From Mesobacillus harenae (lineage in GTDB: Bacteria > Bacillota > Bacilli > Bacillales > Cytobacillaceae): a DNA stretch of 64,000 nt. Location of the stretch: the NCBI RefSeq assembly GCF_013343715.1, contig NZ_JABUNR010000006.1:124001-188000 (forward strand). Direction: 5' to 3'. Made by a program: the position numbers and the translations under genes. The notes below the pieces were generated by a model. That model did not search any database and was not told the origin of the DNA. It was given only the letters and a program-made list of their open reading frames with translations. Below, one piece after another: positions 17,268 through 25,921 of the stretch (position 1 is its first letter; each line of letters opens with the position of its first letter).

Positions 17268-17942
17268 ATGAAATATTGTCCATATTGCTGCTCCTGCAGC
17301 TGTTGCAAGCCTAAATGGGGCACTGCTGGTACGCCGGGCCGTCAGGGACCACGGGGACGAAAAGGAGAGACAGGACCAAGAGGAAAGCAGGGGGCTCAGG
17401 GAGAAAGAAAAACTCCCTTATTACCAGGACTAAGTGGTGAGCGCGATCTTCAAGGAGTTCAAGCACTTCGAGGAGAACAGGGTCTCCCCGGATTAAGAGG
17501 TTCAAGCAGGGAACGCGGTTTGCAGGGACCCCAAGGAAATCCGGGTTCTGCTGGTATTTCAAGATCGGGTGGATTTGGGTTTGCATATTCTCCGTTAGAC
17601 AGTGTGCAGGGCGGCAATGTTAAATTTACGGTTGCAGGTCCTATGCAGGAAATTAATTTGGATTCTCAAGGCATGCACATTTTTAAATCGGGTGTATACC
17701 AGATTAGTTATAAGGTTTTAGTAGAGTGTCGTACAAATGTGAATGTTCCTGCCAGGTTCCAGATAGTAATTAACGATACCGTTAAAGCAACATCATCAAT
17801 GACGGATTCGTCAGCATCAGCTATACTAAATTCCTCCCTGTTATTGTCACTTTTAGAAGGGGACTTAGTAAAACTAGTTGCAGATATCCCGGACGGCTGC
17901 AGTTTTACTCATCCATCTCTGCAGGTTATCCAAATTGAATAG
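17268..17942 (+). CDS. Collagen-like spore-surface protein with C1q/TNF-like C-terminus
   Basis: 224 residues in three parts. The N-terminus is Cys-rich (CPYCCSCSCCK). Residues about 15-90 form an interrupted Gly-X-Y collagen-like region (GTPGRQGPRGRKGETGPRG and more) with several breaks. Residues about 95-224 form a beta-rich domain like the trimeric C1q/TNF-type heads of BclA-family exosporium glycoproteins. ATG 17268 follows AAAGGG by 9 bases; the upstream TTG 17250 is less likely. The broken repeat register suggests decay or relaxed selection. Confidence 0.75.
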   Translation: MKYCPYCCSCSCCKPKWGTAGTPGRQGPRGRKGETGPRGKQGAQGERKTPLLPGLSGERDLQGVQALRGEQGLPGLRGSSRERGLQGPQGNPGSAGISRSGGFGFAYSPLDSVQGGNVKFTVAGPMQEINLDSQGMHIFKSGVYQISYKVLVECRTNVNVPARFQIVINDTVKATSSMTDSSASAILNSSLLLSLLEGDLVKLVADIPDGCSFTHPSLQVIQIE

Positions 17943-17975
17943 ATAACTAATAAAAGATTCTAATAATAAAAAACA

Positions 17976-18003
17976 TTGTAATTCTTAAAAAACTCTTTAT
18001 AAT
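17976..18003 (+). promoter_or_regulatory. Candidate promoter of the SAM-riboswitch operon
   Basis: TTGTAA (17976-17981), 16-base spacer, TATAAT (17998-18003); about 60 bases upstream of the aptamer. Confidence 0.5.
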
Positions 18004-18063
18004 AATAACTAGTTTACTAATATCATTATATTGTAATACTAAAAAATCCCAATTAAATAAGGA

Positions 18064-18223
18064 TTCCTTATCAAGAGAGGCAGAGGGACTGGCCCTATGA
18101 CGCCCGGCAACCGCTATTTTTTAAAAATAGAATGGTGCCAAATCCTGCAGAACACATTGTTCTGAAAGATAAGGAAGAGTGATGATATAAACCTCTTCCT
18201 TTTTAAAAGGCAGAGGTTTTTTT
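18064..18223 (+). promoter_or_regulatory. SAM-I riboswitch (S-box) with terminator
   Basis: The aptamer shows the S-box signatures in order: P1 strand TTCCTTATC (18064-18072), AGAGAGG, GAGGGACTGGCCC, ATGACGCCCGGCAACC, AATGGTGCCAA, TCCTGC, GAAA and the P1 partner GATAAGGAA (18168-18176). A terminator follows (18189-18196 with 18212-18219, inner CCTTTT/AAAAGG pairs, T-run). The 3' P1 strand AAGGAAGAG is complementary to the terminator's 5' side (CTCTTCC), giving the classic antiterminator. It should switch transcription off at high S-adenosylmethionine. The first gene downstream is a nucleoside-type ABC lipoprotein. Confidence 0.95.
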
Positions 18224-18358
18224 GAAGAAGAGGAGGCTGAAAACACGAATGATAAAACATAAATTACATATAAATATTAAGATTTATATTGATTTTTATA
18301 CTGGTTATCTAGTAAATTAATACTATACCAAACAAAATACGAACTAAGGAGACATCTT

Positions 18359-19375
18359 ATGAAAAAACTAGTAGCTTTGTTTACACTGATTGCCATTTTC
18401 CTTGTGGGCTGTTCTGGAGATAGTGAAGAGGCCAAACCAGCTAACGTATCTACTGAAAAGAAGCAAAAGATCGCCTTGATTTTACCTGAAAAAATTGGAG
18501 TTAACCCTTTCTTCCAGCAAATGGATGATGGTGCTAAAAAAGCAGCAGAAGAATTTGGTGTTGAATTAAAAACAATTGAGTCAAGTGACCATTCAGCAAT
18601 CGAAGAAAATCTTCGAGTTGCAGTAGCAGAAGGTTACGATTTAATCATCACTTCTTCATTTGAAGCAGAGGACGCCTTAAAGAAGGTAGCTGCAGAAAAT
18701 CCTGATCGTGAATTTGCGATTATTGATACGGTTGTTGACCTTCCTAACGTTCAAAGCATTAACTTTAAAGAGCATGAAGCAGCATACCTGCTTGGAGCAG
18801 CTGCTGGTTTAGCTACTGAGTCTAACATTGTTGGAATGGTTGCTGCCATGGACATTCCTCTCCTAAAAAAATGGACCGTTCCATTTGAAGAGGGTCTTAA
18901 GGAAACAAACCCAGATGCGAAATTCCTTGTAAACTATGTTGGAAGCTTTACAGACCCTGCTAAAGCGAAAGAATTGGCTATCCTGCAAGCTTCGCAAGGT
19001 GCTGACTTTATCGCTGGCGCAGCGGCAGTTGGAGATCTTGGAGTTTTCGAAGCAGCTAAAGAAGAAGGTTTCTATACTGCAGGCCAGGATATTGACCGGA
19101 CAGAAATGGATCCTGACCATATTGTTTTATCACAGTTAAAGGGTACAGATACTGCTGCCTATGAAACGGTAAAAGCTTTTGCAGACGGTTCGTTTAAGCC
19201 AGGAATCGTAGAATATGGATTAAAGTCAGGTGGCGTTGGCTTAACGTATGTTACACGTGACAGCGAAACTCCACTCCATGATTTTATAGGCCAGGACGTT
19301 GTCGACAAGGTAAAGGTTCTTGCTGAAGAAATCACTTCAGGTCAAAAAGAAGTTTCAAACCCATTAAACAATTAA
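18359..19375 (+). CDS. BMP-family nucleoside-binding lipoprotein (NupN-like)
   Basis: 338 residues. The signal peptide ends in the lipobox LVGC, with C18 the lipidated residue. The mature part is a Bmp/PnrA-type periplasmic-binding fold (KIALILPEKIGVNPFF, EENLRVAVAEGYDLIITSS, AVGDLGVFEAAKEEG). In B. subtilis NupN delivers guanosine to the NupOPQ importer; the ligand here is open, and the SAM riboswitch upstream hints at a nucleoside tied to SAM metabolism. AAGGAG lies 7 bases before the ATG. A terminator-like hairpin after the gene would give the binding protein higher expression than the importer. Confidence 0.85.
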   Translation: MKKLVALFTLIAIFLVGCSGDSEEAKPANVSTEKKQKIALILPEKIGVNPFFQQMDDGAKKAAEEFGVELKTIESSDHSAIEENLRVAVAEGYDLIITSSFEAEDALKKVAAENPDREFAIIDTVVDLPNVQSINFKEHEAAYLLGAAAGLATESNIVGMVAAMDIPLLKKWTVPFEEGLKETNPDAKFLVNYVGSFTDPAKAKELAILQASQGADFIAGAAAVGDLGVFEAAKEEGFYTAGQDIDRTEMDPDHIVLSQLKGTDTAAYETVKAFADGSFKPGIVEYGLKSGGVGLTYVTRDSETPLHDFIGQDVVDKVKVLAEEITSGQKEVSNPLNN

Positions 19376-19380
19376 ACACA

Positions 19381-19415
19381 AAACCGACTGCAAGCTTATT
19401 GTAGTCGGTTTCCAT
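19381..19415 (+). terminator. Attenuating hairpin between lipoprotein and ATPase genes
   Basis: 13-bp stem with one G-U pair (19381-19393 with 19399-19411), then a T-rich tail. It probably reduces read-through to the ABC genes. Confidence 0.75.
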
Positions 19416-19449
19416 TTTTAAAGAGGAAAAGTTATTTATTGGAAAAGGT

Positions 19450-19745
19450 CAAGCCCTCCAGTGCTTGTCGGAGTTGATCAGTCGGCTACGCTTTTCTTTT
19501 TCCAGGTCCAGCGCCTAGCTCCTCGAGTCGCTTCGGTCCTGCTGCTGAAGTCAAAAAACGACTTCACCTTCAGGATCTCCAGCGCTTGTCGGAGCTGAAC
19601 AAGGCGCTTCCACTTTATATATTTATCCAGCTTCGCCTCCTAGAAACTCTGAAACTTCAACTCCTCCTACAGAAGCAAAAAACGCTTCTTTGTCGGAGTC
19701 TCCAGTTTCTGCGTTTCTGGGCAGTCGGCTACGCTTTTAAAAAAC
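19450..19745. repeat. Bacillaceae intergenic repeat with two tandem structured hairpins
   Basis: The sequence resembles a repeat common between Bacillus genes (AGCGCCTAGCTCCTCGAGTC type). Two long imperfect hairpins lie in tandem: about 19509-19612, with core TGAAGTC-AAAAAAC-GACTTCA (19546-19566), and 19642-19718, with core AGAAGC-AAAAAAC-GCTTCT (19671-19689). The loop is identical, while the stems differ but stay paired. Part of the unit also appears at 19455-19500. The frame happens to be open into the ATPase gene and imitates an N-terminal extension. Confidence 0.65.
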
Positions 19746-19756
19746 GAGGTGATTAT

Positions 19757-21295
19757 GTGGCTAATTTGTTAGAGATGAAGGGAATGTCAAAAAAATACGG
19801 TGAATTTCTCGCTAATGATGGGGTTTCAATCAGCGTGGGAAAAGGGGAAGTTCTAGCGATTGTTGGTGAAAATGGTGCTGGGAAAACGACCTTAATGAAA
19901 ATGCTATATGGGCTGGAGCAGCCTTCCAGCGGACAAATCCTGCTTAATGGAAAACCCGTCACATTTTCTGGACCACTCGATGCAATTGCAAACGGAATTG
20001 GAATGGTTCACCAGCATTTTATGCTTTTTCATGATTTTTCAGTAGCAGAGAATATTGTTATTGGACATGAACCTAAAAAATTCGGATTTTTTAAACGAAA
20101 TGATGCTGTACGTTCGGTAAACCAGATCGCTGAGCAATTTAGAATTAACGTCAGCCCAACAAAAAAAGCAGGGGATTGTTCGGTCGGAGAACAACAGAGA
20201 ATAGAAATCTTAAAGGTCCTTTATCAAGGGGCTGATATTATCATTCTTGACGAGCCAACGGCCGTTTTAACTCCTTTTGAAGTTGATGAATTGTTAAAAA
20301 CGATTCGGTTTCTTGCTGATCAGGGAAAAAGTATTATCTTAATCACACATAAGCTGCGTGAGGTTATGAAGGTTGCTGATCGAGTAACCGTTCTAAGGAA
20401 TGGAAAGGTAACCGGAAGTGTTTCTAAAACTGAAACAACGTCAGACCAGCTTGCCCAAATGATGGTAGGCCGGAAGCTTCAAAAACTAAACGAAAGGGAT
20501 AACCTTGACGGTGACACTCTTTTAAAAATAAAAGGAATCACCATGGCAAGTAAAGGCGAAAAACCTCTTCTTGACAAAGTGTCGTTAACGGTTAGGCATG
20601 GGGAAATTCTCGGGGTCGCCGGTGTATCCGGAAACGGCCAATCAGAATTAATCCAGGCCATCTCAGGGCTCAGCTTAGTTAATGAAGGTCGGATTCTTCT
20701 TAAGGGAAATGACCTGACAGATCAGCCAGTCGAAGCTAGAAGAGCGGCAGGTTTGTCCCATATTCCGGAGGATCGCTATCTCTGGGGTGCCGCTAAGGAT
20801 GCAACCGTTGAAGAAACAGGGCTTATGGGTTCGCAGCGGAAACCTGAGTATAACAATCGGTCATTTATTCAAAAGAGAGCTTTCCGGAGCACTGTGAAGG
20901 AATGGATCAACCGATTTGAGATTAAAGCATCATCACTTGAAGAAAAGTCAGGAAATCTATCTGGGGGAAATCTTCAAAAACTGATTGTTGCAAGAGAGCT
21001 AGCCTTCAAAACACCATTTTTGATTGCTGCTGAACCAACAAGGGGTGTGGATATTGGGGCAATGGAATACATCCATGATGCTTTGATAGAAAAGCGAAAC
21101 AGCGGCGATGGCATATTGCTGGTTTCATCTGAGTTATCGGAGATCCTTGCCCTGTCTGACCGAATTATCGTTTTGTATGAAGGTAAGATAGTCGGTGAAT
21201 TGGAGCGGAAAGATGCGAATGAAGAACGCCTCAGTGTACTAATGGCAGGGGGAATAGAGAATGTACCTACAAAAAAAACTTCAGAAACTTCTTAA
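19757..21295 (+). CDS. Nucleoside ABC importer ATPase (NupO-like, two NBDs)
   Basis: 512 residues with two ABC domains in tandem, as in sugar/nucleoside importers. NBD1 has Walker A GENGAGKTT, signature SVGEQQ and Walker B ILDEPTAVL. NBD2 has a degenerate P-loop (GVSGNGQSE) and signature LSGGNLQK, the usual asymmetry of this class. It is a cytoplasmic energizer working with the two permeases that follow. GTG 19757 is chosen as the start (GAGGTGAT just upstream); the frame is open further upstream only through the repeat element. It overlaps the first permease gene by 35 bases. Confidence 0.87.
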   Translation: MANLLEMKGMSKKYGEFLANDGVSISVGKGEVLAIVGENGAGKTTLMKMLYGLEQPSSGQILLNGKPVTFSGPLDAIANGIGMVHQHFMLFHDFSVAENIVIGHEPKKFGFFKRNDAVRSVNQIAEQFRINVSPTKKAGDCSVGEQQRIEILKVLYQGADIIILDEPTAVLTPFEVDELLKTIRFLADQGKSIILITHKLREVMKVADRVTVLRNGKVTGSVSKTETTSDQLAQMMVGRKLQKLNERDNLDGDTLLKIKGITMASKGEKPLLDKVSLTVRHGEILGVAGVSGNGQSELIQAISGLSLVNEGRILLKGNDLTDQPVEARRAAGLSHIPEDRYLWGAAKDATVEETGLMGSQRKPEYNNRSFIQKRAFRSTVKEWINRFEIKASSLEEKSGNLSGGNLQKLIVARELAFKTPFLIAAEPTRGVDIGAMEYIHDALIEKRNSGDGILLVSSELSEILALSDRIIVLYEGKIVGELERKDANEERLSVLMAGGIENVPTKKTSETS

Positions 21296-22337
21296 ACCAT
21301 TAGTGCAGCCGTTTTTTGCTGTATTAATAGGCATTATAACCGGAGCTGTTGCGATTGCTATAGTCGGCGAACCAATCCTTGATACGTATATAGTCATGTG
21401 GAATGGAGCTTTTGGAAATTTTTATTTCCTGACTTCTACGTTGGCGCGGGCGACCCCAATCCTGTTAGTTGGACTTGGTGTGGCTCTTGCATTTCGTGCT
21501 GGTGTTTTTAATCTGGGTGGAGAGGGGCAAATGGTGCTTGGAGCGGTAAGTGCTGCATTAGCTGCCCTTTATTTTCCAGGACCACCTGCCGTAAAGCTAG
21601 TAGCAGCACTTATTGCCGGGATGCTTGCTGGCGGCTTATGGGCGCTATTGGCAGGCTGGATGGAAAGCAGATTCAAAGTGCAATTATTAATTTCTACTCT
21701 TTTAATGAATTATGTTGCAATCTTGTTTGCAAGCTACCTTGTCGCCGAGCCCTTTCAAGACAGATCCGGATCGGCGGCTCTTGCACAGACGCCGATGATT
21801 GAGCAAGGCGCCTGGCTTCCAAAGCTTTTTACTGGTATGAGCGTCCACATGGGTTTTGTCATTGCTGTCTTTTGTGCTCTGTTATTGGTTATTATTTTGC
21901 GGTTTACAACTTCAGGATACGAAGTCAAAATGCTTGGACTTAATCCATTTTTCGCTGAATATGGGGGAGTTAATAAAGTTAAGGTCCTTTTGCTTAGTAT
22001 GTTTTTTAGCGGCGCACTTGCTGGGCTTGCCGGAACGGTAGAGGTACTGGGCACACAATATCGATATGTAGATGGTTTCTTAACTGCACCTGGCTTTGCT
22101 TGGACAGGCTTGATGGCTGCTTTACTGGCAAACTCCAACCCGCTTGGAACAGCCGTTGCTGCGATCCTCTTGGCAGCTCTTCAAACTGGTGCAATGGGAA
22201 TGGAGAGAAATACTGAGGTGCCTTTAGAAGTAGCAAGTGTCATTCAAGCTGTTTTAATTCTGTTCGTTTCTGCCAAATTTACAATTAACTGGTGGAAGCT
22301 TCGTAAGAAAGAGGGGGATGTTAGTGGAACTGTTTGA
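21261..22337 (+). CDS. Nucleoside ABC importer permease 1 (NupP-like)
   Basis: 358 residues of the BPD_transp_2 (RbsC/LivH) type with about 8-9 membrane segments and the typical GVALAFRAGVFNLGGEGQM motif. The ATG follows a GGGGGAA site. The start lies inside the ATPase gene, indicating translational coupling. It pairs with the next gene to form the membrane channel. Confidence 0.87.
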   Translation: MYLQKKLQKLLKPLVQPFFAVLIGIITGAVAIAIVGEPILDTYIVMWNGAFGNFYFLTSTLARATPILLVGLGVALAFRAGVFNLGGEGQMVLGAVSAALAALYFPGPPAVKLVAALIAGMLAGGLWALLAGWMESRFKVQLLISTLLMNYVAILFASYLVAEPFQDRSGSAALAQTPMIEQGAWLPKLFTGMSVHMGFVIAVFCALLLVIILRFTTSGYEVKMLGLNPFFAEYGGVNKVKVLLLSMFFSGALAGLAGTVEVLGTQYRYVDGFLTAPGFAWTGLMAALLANSNPLGTAVAAILLAALQTGAMGMERNTEVPLEVASVIQAVLILFVSAKFTINWWKLRKKEGDVSGTV

Positions 22338-23238
22338 TTATTCCCTGTTTGTTTCCGCGATCCGAATGGTAAGCCCGATTCTTCTAGCTGCACTGGGAGG
22401 GGCGTTATGTGCAAGAGTAGGCATCTTCAATGTCGGCTTGGAAGGATTGATCCTGGCTGGAGCATTTTCCGCAATCGTCGGCAACCATTTTACTGAAAAT
22501 ATCTTTCTAGCTGTGCTAAGCGGTGTGGCTATGTCTGTTGTGGTATCCTTGGTATTCGGGGTGGCGACCATCCATCTGAAATCCAATCCTATTGTGGCCG
22601 GAATCGCGATTAACTTCCTTATGCTTGGTTTAACGACCTTTGCCTTACGGGCCATTTTTGATGTAAAAGGGGCCTATTACGATAAAGATATGGCCGGGCT
22701 TCCTAAGGTGCATATCCCCTTTCTAGAGGATATTCCCGTTATAGGAAAGCTGATATCCGGTCACTCACCCTTAGTTTATGTTGCTTTTATAGCGGCGGTT
22801 GTTCTTTATATCTTTCTTTACCGGACAGTAACAGGTTTCCGTCTTCTAGCGGTTGGGAAAAATCCTGCAGCTGCCCGAAGTCTTGGCTTGAAGGTTACGA
22901 CCCTTCAATACGGAGCTGTTATATTAAGCGGCGTGCTGTGCGGGTTAGCCGGTGCACAATTATCATTGGGACAGGTAACGATGTTCACGGAAGGAATGAC
23001 GGCAGGGCGGGGATTTATTGCGCTGGTCGCAACAATGCTCGGACAATCTCATCCAATCGGGATCATTGGCTCTAGCATGCTGTTCGGTTTAATGGACGCT
23101 TTAAGCATCAGACTTCAAGGTTTCTCTATGCCAACCCAATTCACAGCTATGCTGCCTTATGTAATTACCATTCTTGCGATGTTCTTTTTGAAAGACCGCG
23201 GAACAGACTCATTAGCAGGCCAACAAAGTTCAAGGTAA
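22324..23238 (+). CDS. Nucleoside ABC importer permease 2 (NupQ-like)
   Basis: 304 residues, the second BPD_transp_2 permease, with GGALCARVGIFNVGLEGLIL as the cognate N-terminal motif. GTG 22324 is preferred to ATG 22318 because GAGGGGG ends at 22317 and gives a 6-base spacing. It overlaps the end of permease 1 by 14 bases. Confidence 0.87.
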   Translation: MELFDYSLFVSAIRMVSPILLAALGGALCARVGIFNVGLEGLILAGAFSAIVGNHFTENIFLAVLSGVAMSVVVSLVFGVATIHLKSNPIVAGIAINFLMLGLTTFALRAIFDVKGAYYDKDMAGLPKVHIPFLEDIPVIGKLISGHSPLVYVAFIAAVVLYIFLYRTVTGFRLLAVGKNPAAARSLGLKVTTLQYGAVILSGVLCGLAGAQLSLGQVTMFTEGMTAGRGFIALVATMLGQSHPIGIIGSSMLFGLMDALSIRLQGFSMPTQFTAMLPYVITILAMFFLKDRGTDSLAGQQSSR

Positions 23239-23264
23239 TTTTTCTGAAAAATAGGAGGGATTTT

Positions 23265-23933
23265 ATGACGATGAGTAAAGCAGACAGGATCAAGAAAACG
23301 AAAGTTCCGGCTGTCAACCCTGAGCTGTCAAAACGCCTCCCCCCCGGACAGGTTTTAACCGAGCGTTTTCCTATCCTTACTGAGGGAGAGGTTCCTGAAT
23401 ACGATATGAAAAAGTGGGATTTAAAAGTATTTGGAGCTGTAGATAAAGAATTAGTTTTATCATATGAGGACATTTTAAAAATGCCGCAAACGACCATAAC
23501 GGTGGATATTCACTGCGTAACGAGGTGGTCACGCTTTGACAACTCATTTACTGGAGTAAAATTCACGGACTTTTTGAAGCATATTGACGTTACGCCAAAC
23601 AGTAAGTATGTGATGCTGCATGGAGACCAAGACTATACGGCAAACCTGGCCTTAACGGACCTGGTGCGGGAGGATGTCCTTTTAGCACACTCTTTTGATG
23701 GCAAACCATTAACCGACAAACACGGCTGGCCATTAAGGCTCGTTGTACCACAGCTTTATTTTTGGAAAAGTGTGAAGTGGATTAGAGGCATTGAATTTAT
23801 CGAGGAGAATGAACCGGGATTTTGGGAGAAAAATGGATTTCACATGAATGGAGAACCCTTTAAGGAAGAGCGGTTTTCCGGCGAGGATCTCCCAATACCT
23901 GAGGACGAATGGGAGAGAAAAGACTTTGACTAA
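23265..23933 (+). CDS. yuiH: Sulfite-oxidase-like molybdopterin protein (YuiH-type)
   Basis: 222 residues of the oxidoreductase molybdopterin-binding domain. C84 in the DIHCVTRWS motif is the expected molybdenum ligand, and the KHGWPLRLVVP segment is typical of the fold. No Tat signal or membrane segment is seen, so it should be cytoplasmic, as for YuiH and unlike exported MsrP/YedY. The substrate is unknown. AGGAGGG lies 6 bases before ATG 23265. It sits 26 bases after the permease and overlaps the phosphorylase gene, so it is a true member of the riboswitch operon. Confidence 0.85.
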   Translation: MTMSKADRIKKTKVPAVNPELSKRLPPGQVLTERFPILTEGEVPEYDMKKWDLKVFGAVDKELVLSYEDILKMPQTTITVDIHCVTRWSRFDNSFTGVKFTDFLKHIDVTPNSKYVMLHGDQDYTANLALTDLVREDVLLAHSFDGKPLTDKHGWPLRLVVPQLYFWKSVKWIRGIEFIEENEPGFWEKNGFHMNGEPFKEERFSGEDLPIPEDEWERKDFD

Positions 23934-24654
23934 ATTATTGCCCAATTTAAAAATAGATCCCGAAAATCTGGCTGAACGGGTTCTCGTTTGCGGCGATCCG
24001 GGACGAGCAAAAAAAATTGCTAGTTTGCTAGATGACATGACCACACTAGCTGAGAACCGGGAATACCACAGTTTCACTGGATTCTGGAATGGCATAAAGG
24101 TCTCTGTTGTCAGTCACGGAGTAGGTGCCCCGGGAGCTGCTGTTTGCTTTGAAGAGCTGATCATGGGGGGAGCAACATCGATTATCCGCGTTGGAACGGC
24201 TGGCTCTTACCAAAAAGAGGTAACCCCTGGCAGCCTCGTTATTAGTACAGCCGCTGTAAGATGCGATGGACTGACTAGCCAGCTTGTACCGGCAGGGTTT
24301 CCAGCCGTTGCTGACCGGCAAATCATTGGCTCTTTACTAAAGGCTGCATCTCAGCAAAAAGAAGATTTATCTGTAAAAGAAGGCATTACACTTACGCTTG
24401 ATGCATTTTATTCAGGAGTCATTGAATTTCCTCATCAGCTTTATAAAAAAGCTGGAGTTGTCGCAGTGGAAATGGAAAACTCCGCCTTATTTGTTATTGC
24501 TGCTTTAAAAGGGGTTAAAGCTGGAGCCATCCTTGCCATTGATGGGTTTGCCGATGCGGACCTTCGTGAGGATTACAACCCGAATACTGACTTGGTAGCA
24601 AAAGCAATCGAGGCCGAAGCGTTGGTCGCTTTAAACGCAATTACCACGGTCTAA
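23926..24654 (+). CDS. Nucleoside phosphorylase (PNP/UDP family)
   Basis: 242 residues. It should split a nucleoside with phosphate into base and (deoxy)ribose-1-phosphate. The phosphate loop VLVCGDPGRAKKIA, the SHGVGAPGA and RVGTAGSY loops, and the ribose-site segment VAVEMENSALF are all present. It most resembles the uridine/purine phosphorylase branch; the substrate is unresolved, and methylthioadenosine is possible given the riboswitch. TTG 23926 with GGGAGA 9 bases upstream is chosen over the longer frame from 23848. It overlaps the yuiH end by 8 bases and ends in a strong terminator. Confidence 0.82.
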   Translation: MTKLLPNLKIDPENLAERVLVCGDPGRAKKIASLLDDMTTLAENREYHSFTGFWNGIKVSVVSHGVGAPGAAVCFEELIMGGATSIIRVGTAGSYQKEVTPGSLVISTAAVRCDGLTSQLVPAGFPAVADRQIIGSLLKAASQQKEDLSVKEGITLTLDAFYSGVIEFPHQLYKKAGVVAVEMENSALFVIAALKGVKAGAILAIDGFADADLREDYNPNTDLVAKAIEAEALVALNAITTV

Positions 24655-24656
24655 AC

Positions 24657-24696
24657 AAACAGCCCGCAAACATCTAATTGCGGGCTGTTTTCTTAT
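24657..24696 (+). terminator. Terminator of the SAM-riboswitch operon
   Basis: Perfect 13-bp stem (24657-24669 with 24678-24690), 8-base loop, T-rich tail. Confidence 0.9.
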
Positions 24697-24830
24697 TTCT
24701 TTCTATCGGTGCGTATTGGGGCCATCAGATCAATTTCCCTCATAGTGCACATTTAGAAAGGAGTTCAGGAATACTTGGCGAATTATCCTAGAAGATAAAT
24801 TATTCTATTAACAACGAGAGGCAGGTTTTT

Positions 24831-25238
24831 ATGTATAAAACAACGATAGAACCGCGAGTATCTGAAACCGACGGTGTGGGCCATATCAATAATACGACAG
24901 TACCCGTCTGGTTCGAGGCGGCCCGAAATCCATTGTTTAAACTTTTTACGCCAGACGGTTCATTTAAAAATTGGCGAATGATTATTTTAAATATGAACGT
25001 CGATTATGTTGATCAGATCTACTTTGGCAAAAATGTCGAGGTGTCGACCTGGGTAAAAAGGCTGGGTAATACGAGCTTAGAATTATATGAAGAAATTCAT
25101 CAAGAGGGCAGGCTCTGTGCAAGGGGAACCGTTGTATATGTCAACTTTAATGTAGAAGCACAGAAATCCGAACCAATTCCTACCCATATTCGAGAAGAAC
25201 TAGAGAAGCATTTATATGAGAGTCCAGAAGAACAGTGA
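24831..25238 (+). CDS. Acyl-CoA thioesterase, 4HBT hotdog family
   Basis: 135 residues. The N-terminal ETDGVGHINNTTVPVWFE block is the 4-hydroxybenzoyl-CoA thioesterase motif with the catalytic Asp. It should hydrolyse an acyl-CoA in the cytoplasm; the acyl group is unknown. It is a single gene with its own terminator hairpin at 25283-25319. Confidence 0.82.
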   Translation: MYKTTIEPRVSETDGVGHINNTTVPVWFEAARNPLFKLFTPDGSFKNWRMIILNMNVDYVDQIYFGKNVEVSTWVKRLGNTSLELYEEIHQEGRLCARGTVVYVNFNVEAQKSEPIPTHIREELEKHLYESPEEQ

Positions 25239-25282
25239 ACTTTTAAATAGATACTTTTTAATAGTCATAAGCCAGACTTTAA

Positions 25283-25319
25283 GGTGTTACTTTATTATGG
25301 GGTAACACCCTTTGTTTTG
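25283..25319 (+). terminator. Terminator after the thioesterase gene
   Basis: 8-bp stem (25283-25290 with 25302-25309), then a T/G-rich tail. Confidence 0.75.
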
Positions 25320-25920
25320 TTGAAGCCTATTGTTGCTATAAGTGAAGCGTCAAAGTCTTCACCTTAGCAACGCCTAATACATAATGATTCCAGAGAATAT
25401 TCTCGATTAAATCAGCTTGTCCAACATCACTTTCTACGATGAGAATATTCTCAGAACGCTAACCTCGAAGCACTCTTTTTTTATTTTTAAAACTACTTCT
25501 ATAAACAGTCTAAAACGAACCCTAGAACAGTCCCGACAAATGCTCTAATCAGTGTCCATTAAGTAGGCCTCCATGTAATTCAAATCCGAAACTGGCACTC
25601 AATGAGAAAAAATTGCAGCCAGTGCATTCACTATATCCATGGGGAATGTGCCGTCGGGTCGATGAAGGGAAACAAAAACTCTGAGTTCCTCAGTCCGATT
25701 ATCGATTGGTATAGCAAAGATGAGTCTTTTAGCATTCAAGACAGCTTTACAAGAGTACATTCTCAAAGGCCTGGGTTCAGCTTAGCATTTGCGGCTAGCT
25801 GGCCTCCGTTTGAAAGGAATTGCCAACAGAAAAAATCCCTGCAGGAAAGGAGAACCATGGGTTATTTTGTGAAAATTAAATGTAAATGTTTATTAAATAT
25901 TTACTAAATTCTAAATATTT
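25320..25920. other. Intergenic region with gene remnants
   Basis: Two copies of the 12-bp palindrome GAGAATATTCTC (25393-25404 and 25441-25452) lie 48 bases apart. On the minus strand the same bases read as an open 39-codon stretch beginning ENILIVESDVGQADL, like the start of a response-regulator receiver, but with no start codon. A plus-strand ORF at 25602-25907 (101 codons, CSQCIHYIHGEC near its start) lacks a ribosome binding site and is doubtful. Confidence 0.35.
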
Positions 25921-25921
25921 G

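Noticed and set aside
19586..19756. N-terminal extension of the ABC ATPase
   Set aside because: The sequence is the intergenic repeat; ABC homology starts after GTG 19757, which has its own ribosome binding site.
25602..25907. Plus-strand ORF of 101 codons with Cys residues
   Set aside because: No ribosome binding site and an unnatural C-terminal half; kept only as a doubtful remnant in the intergenic entry.
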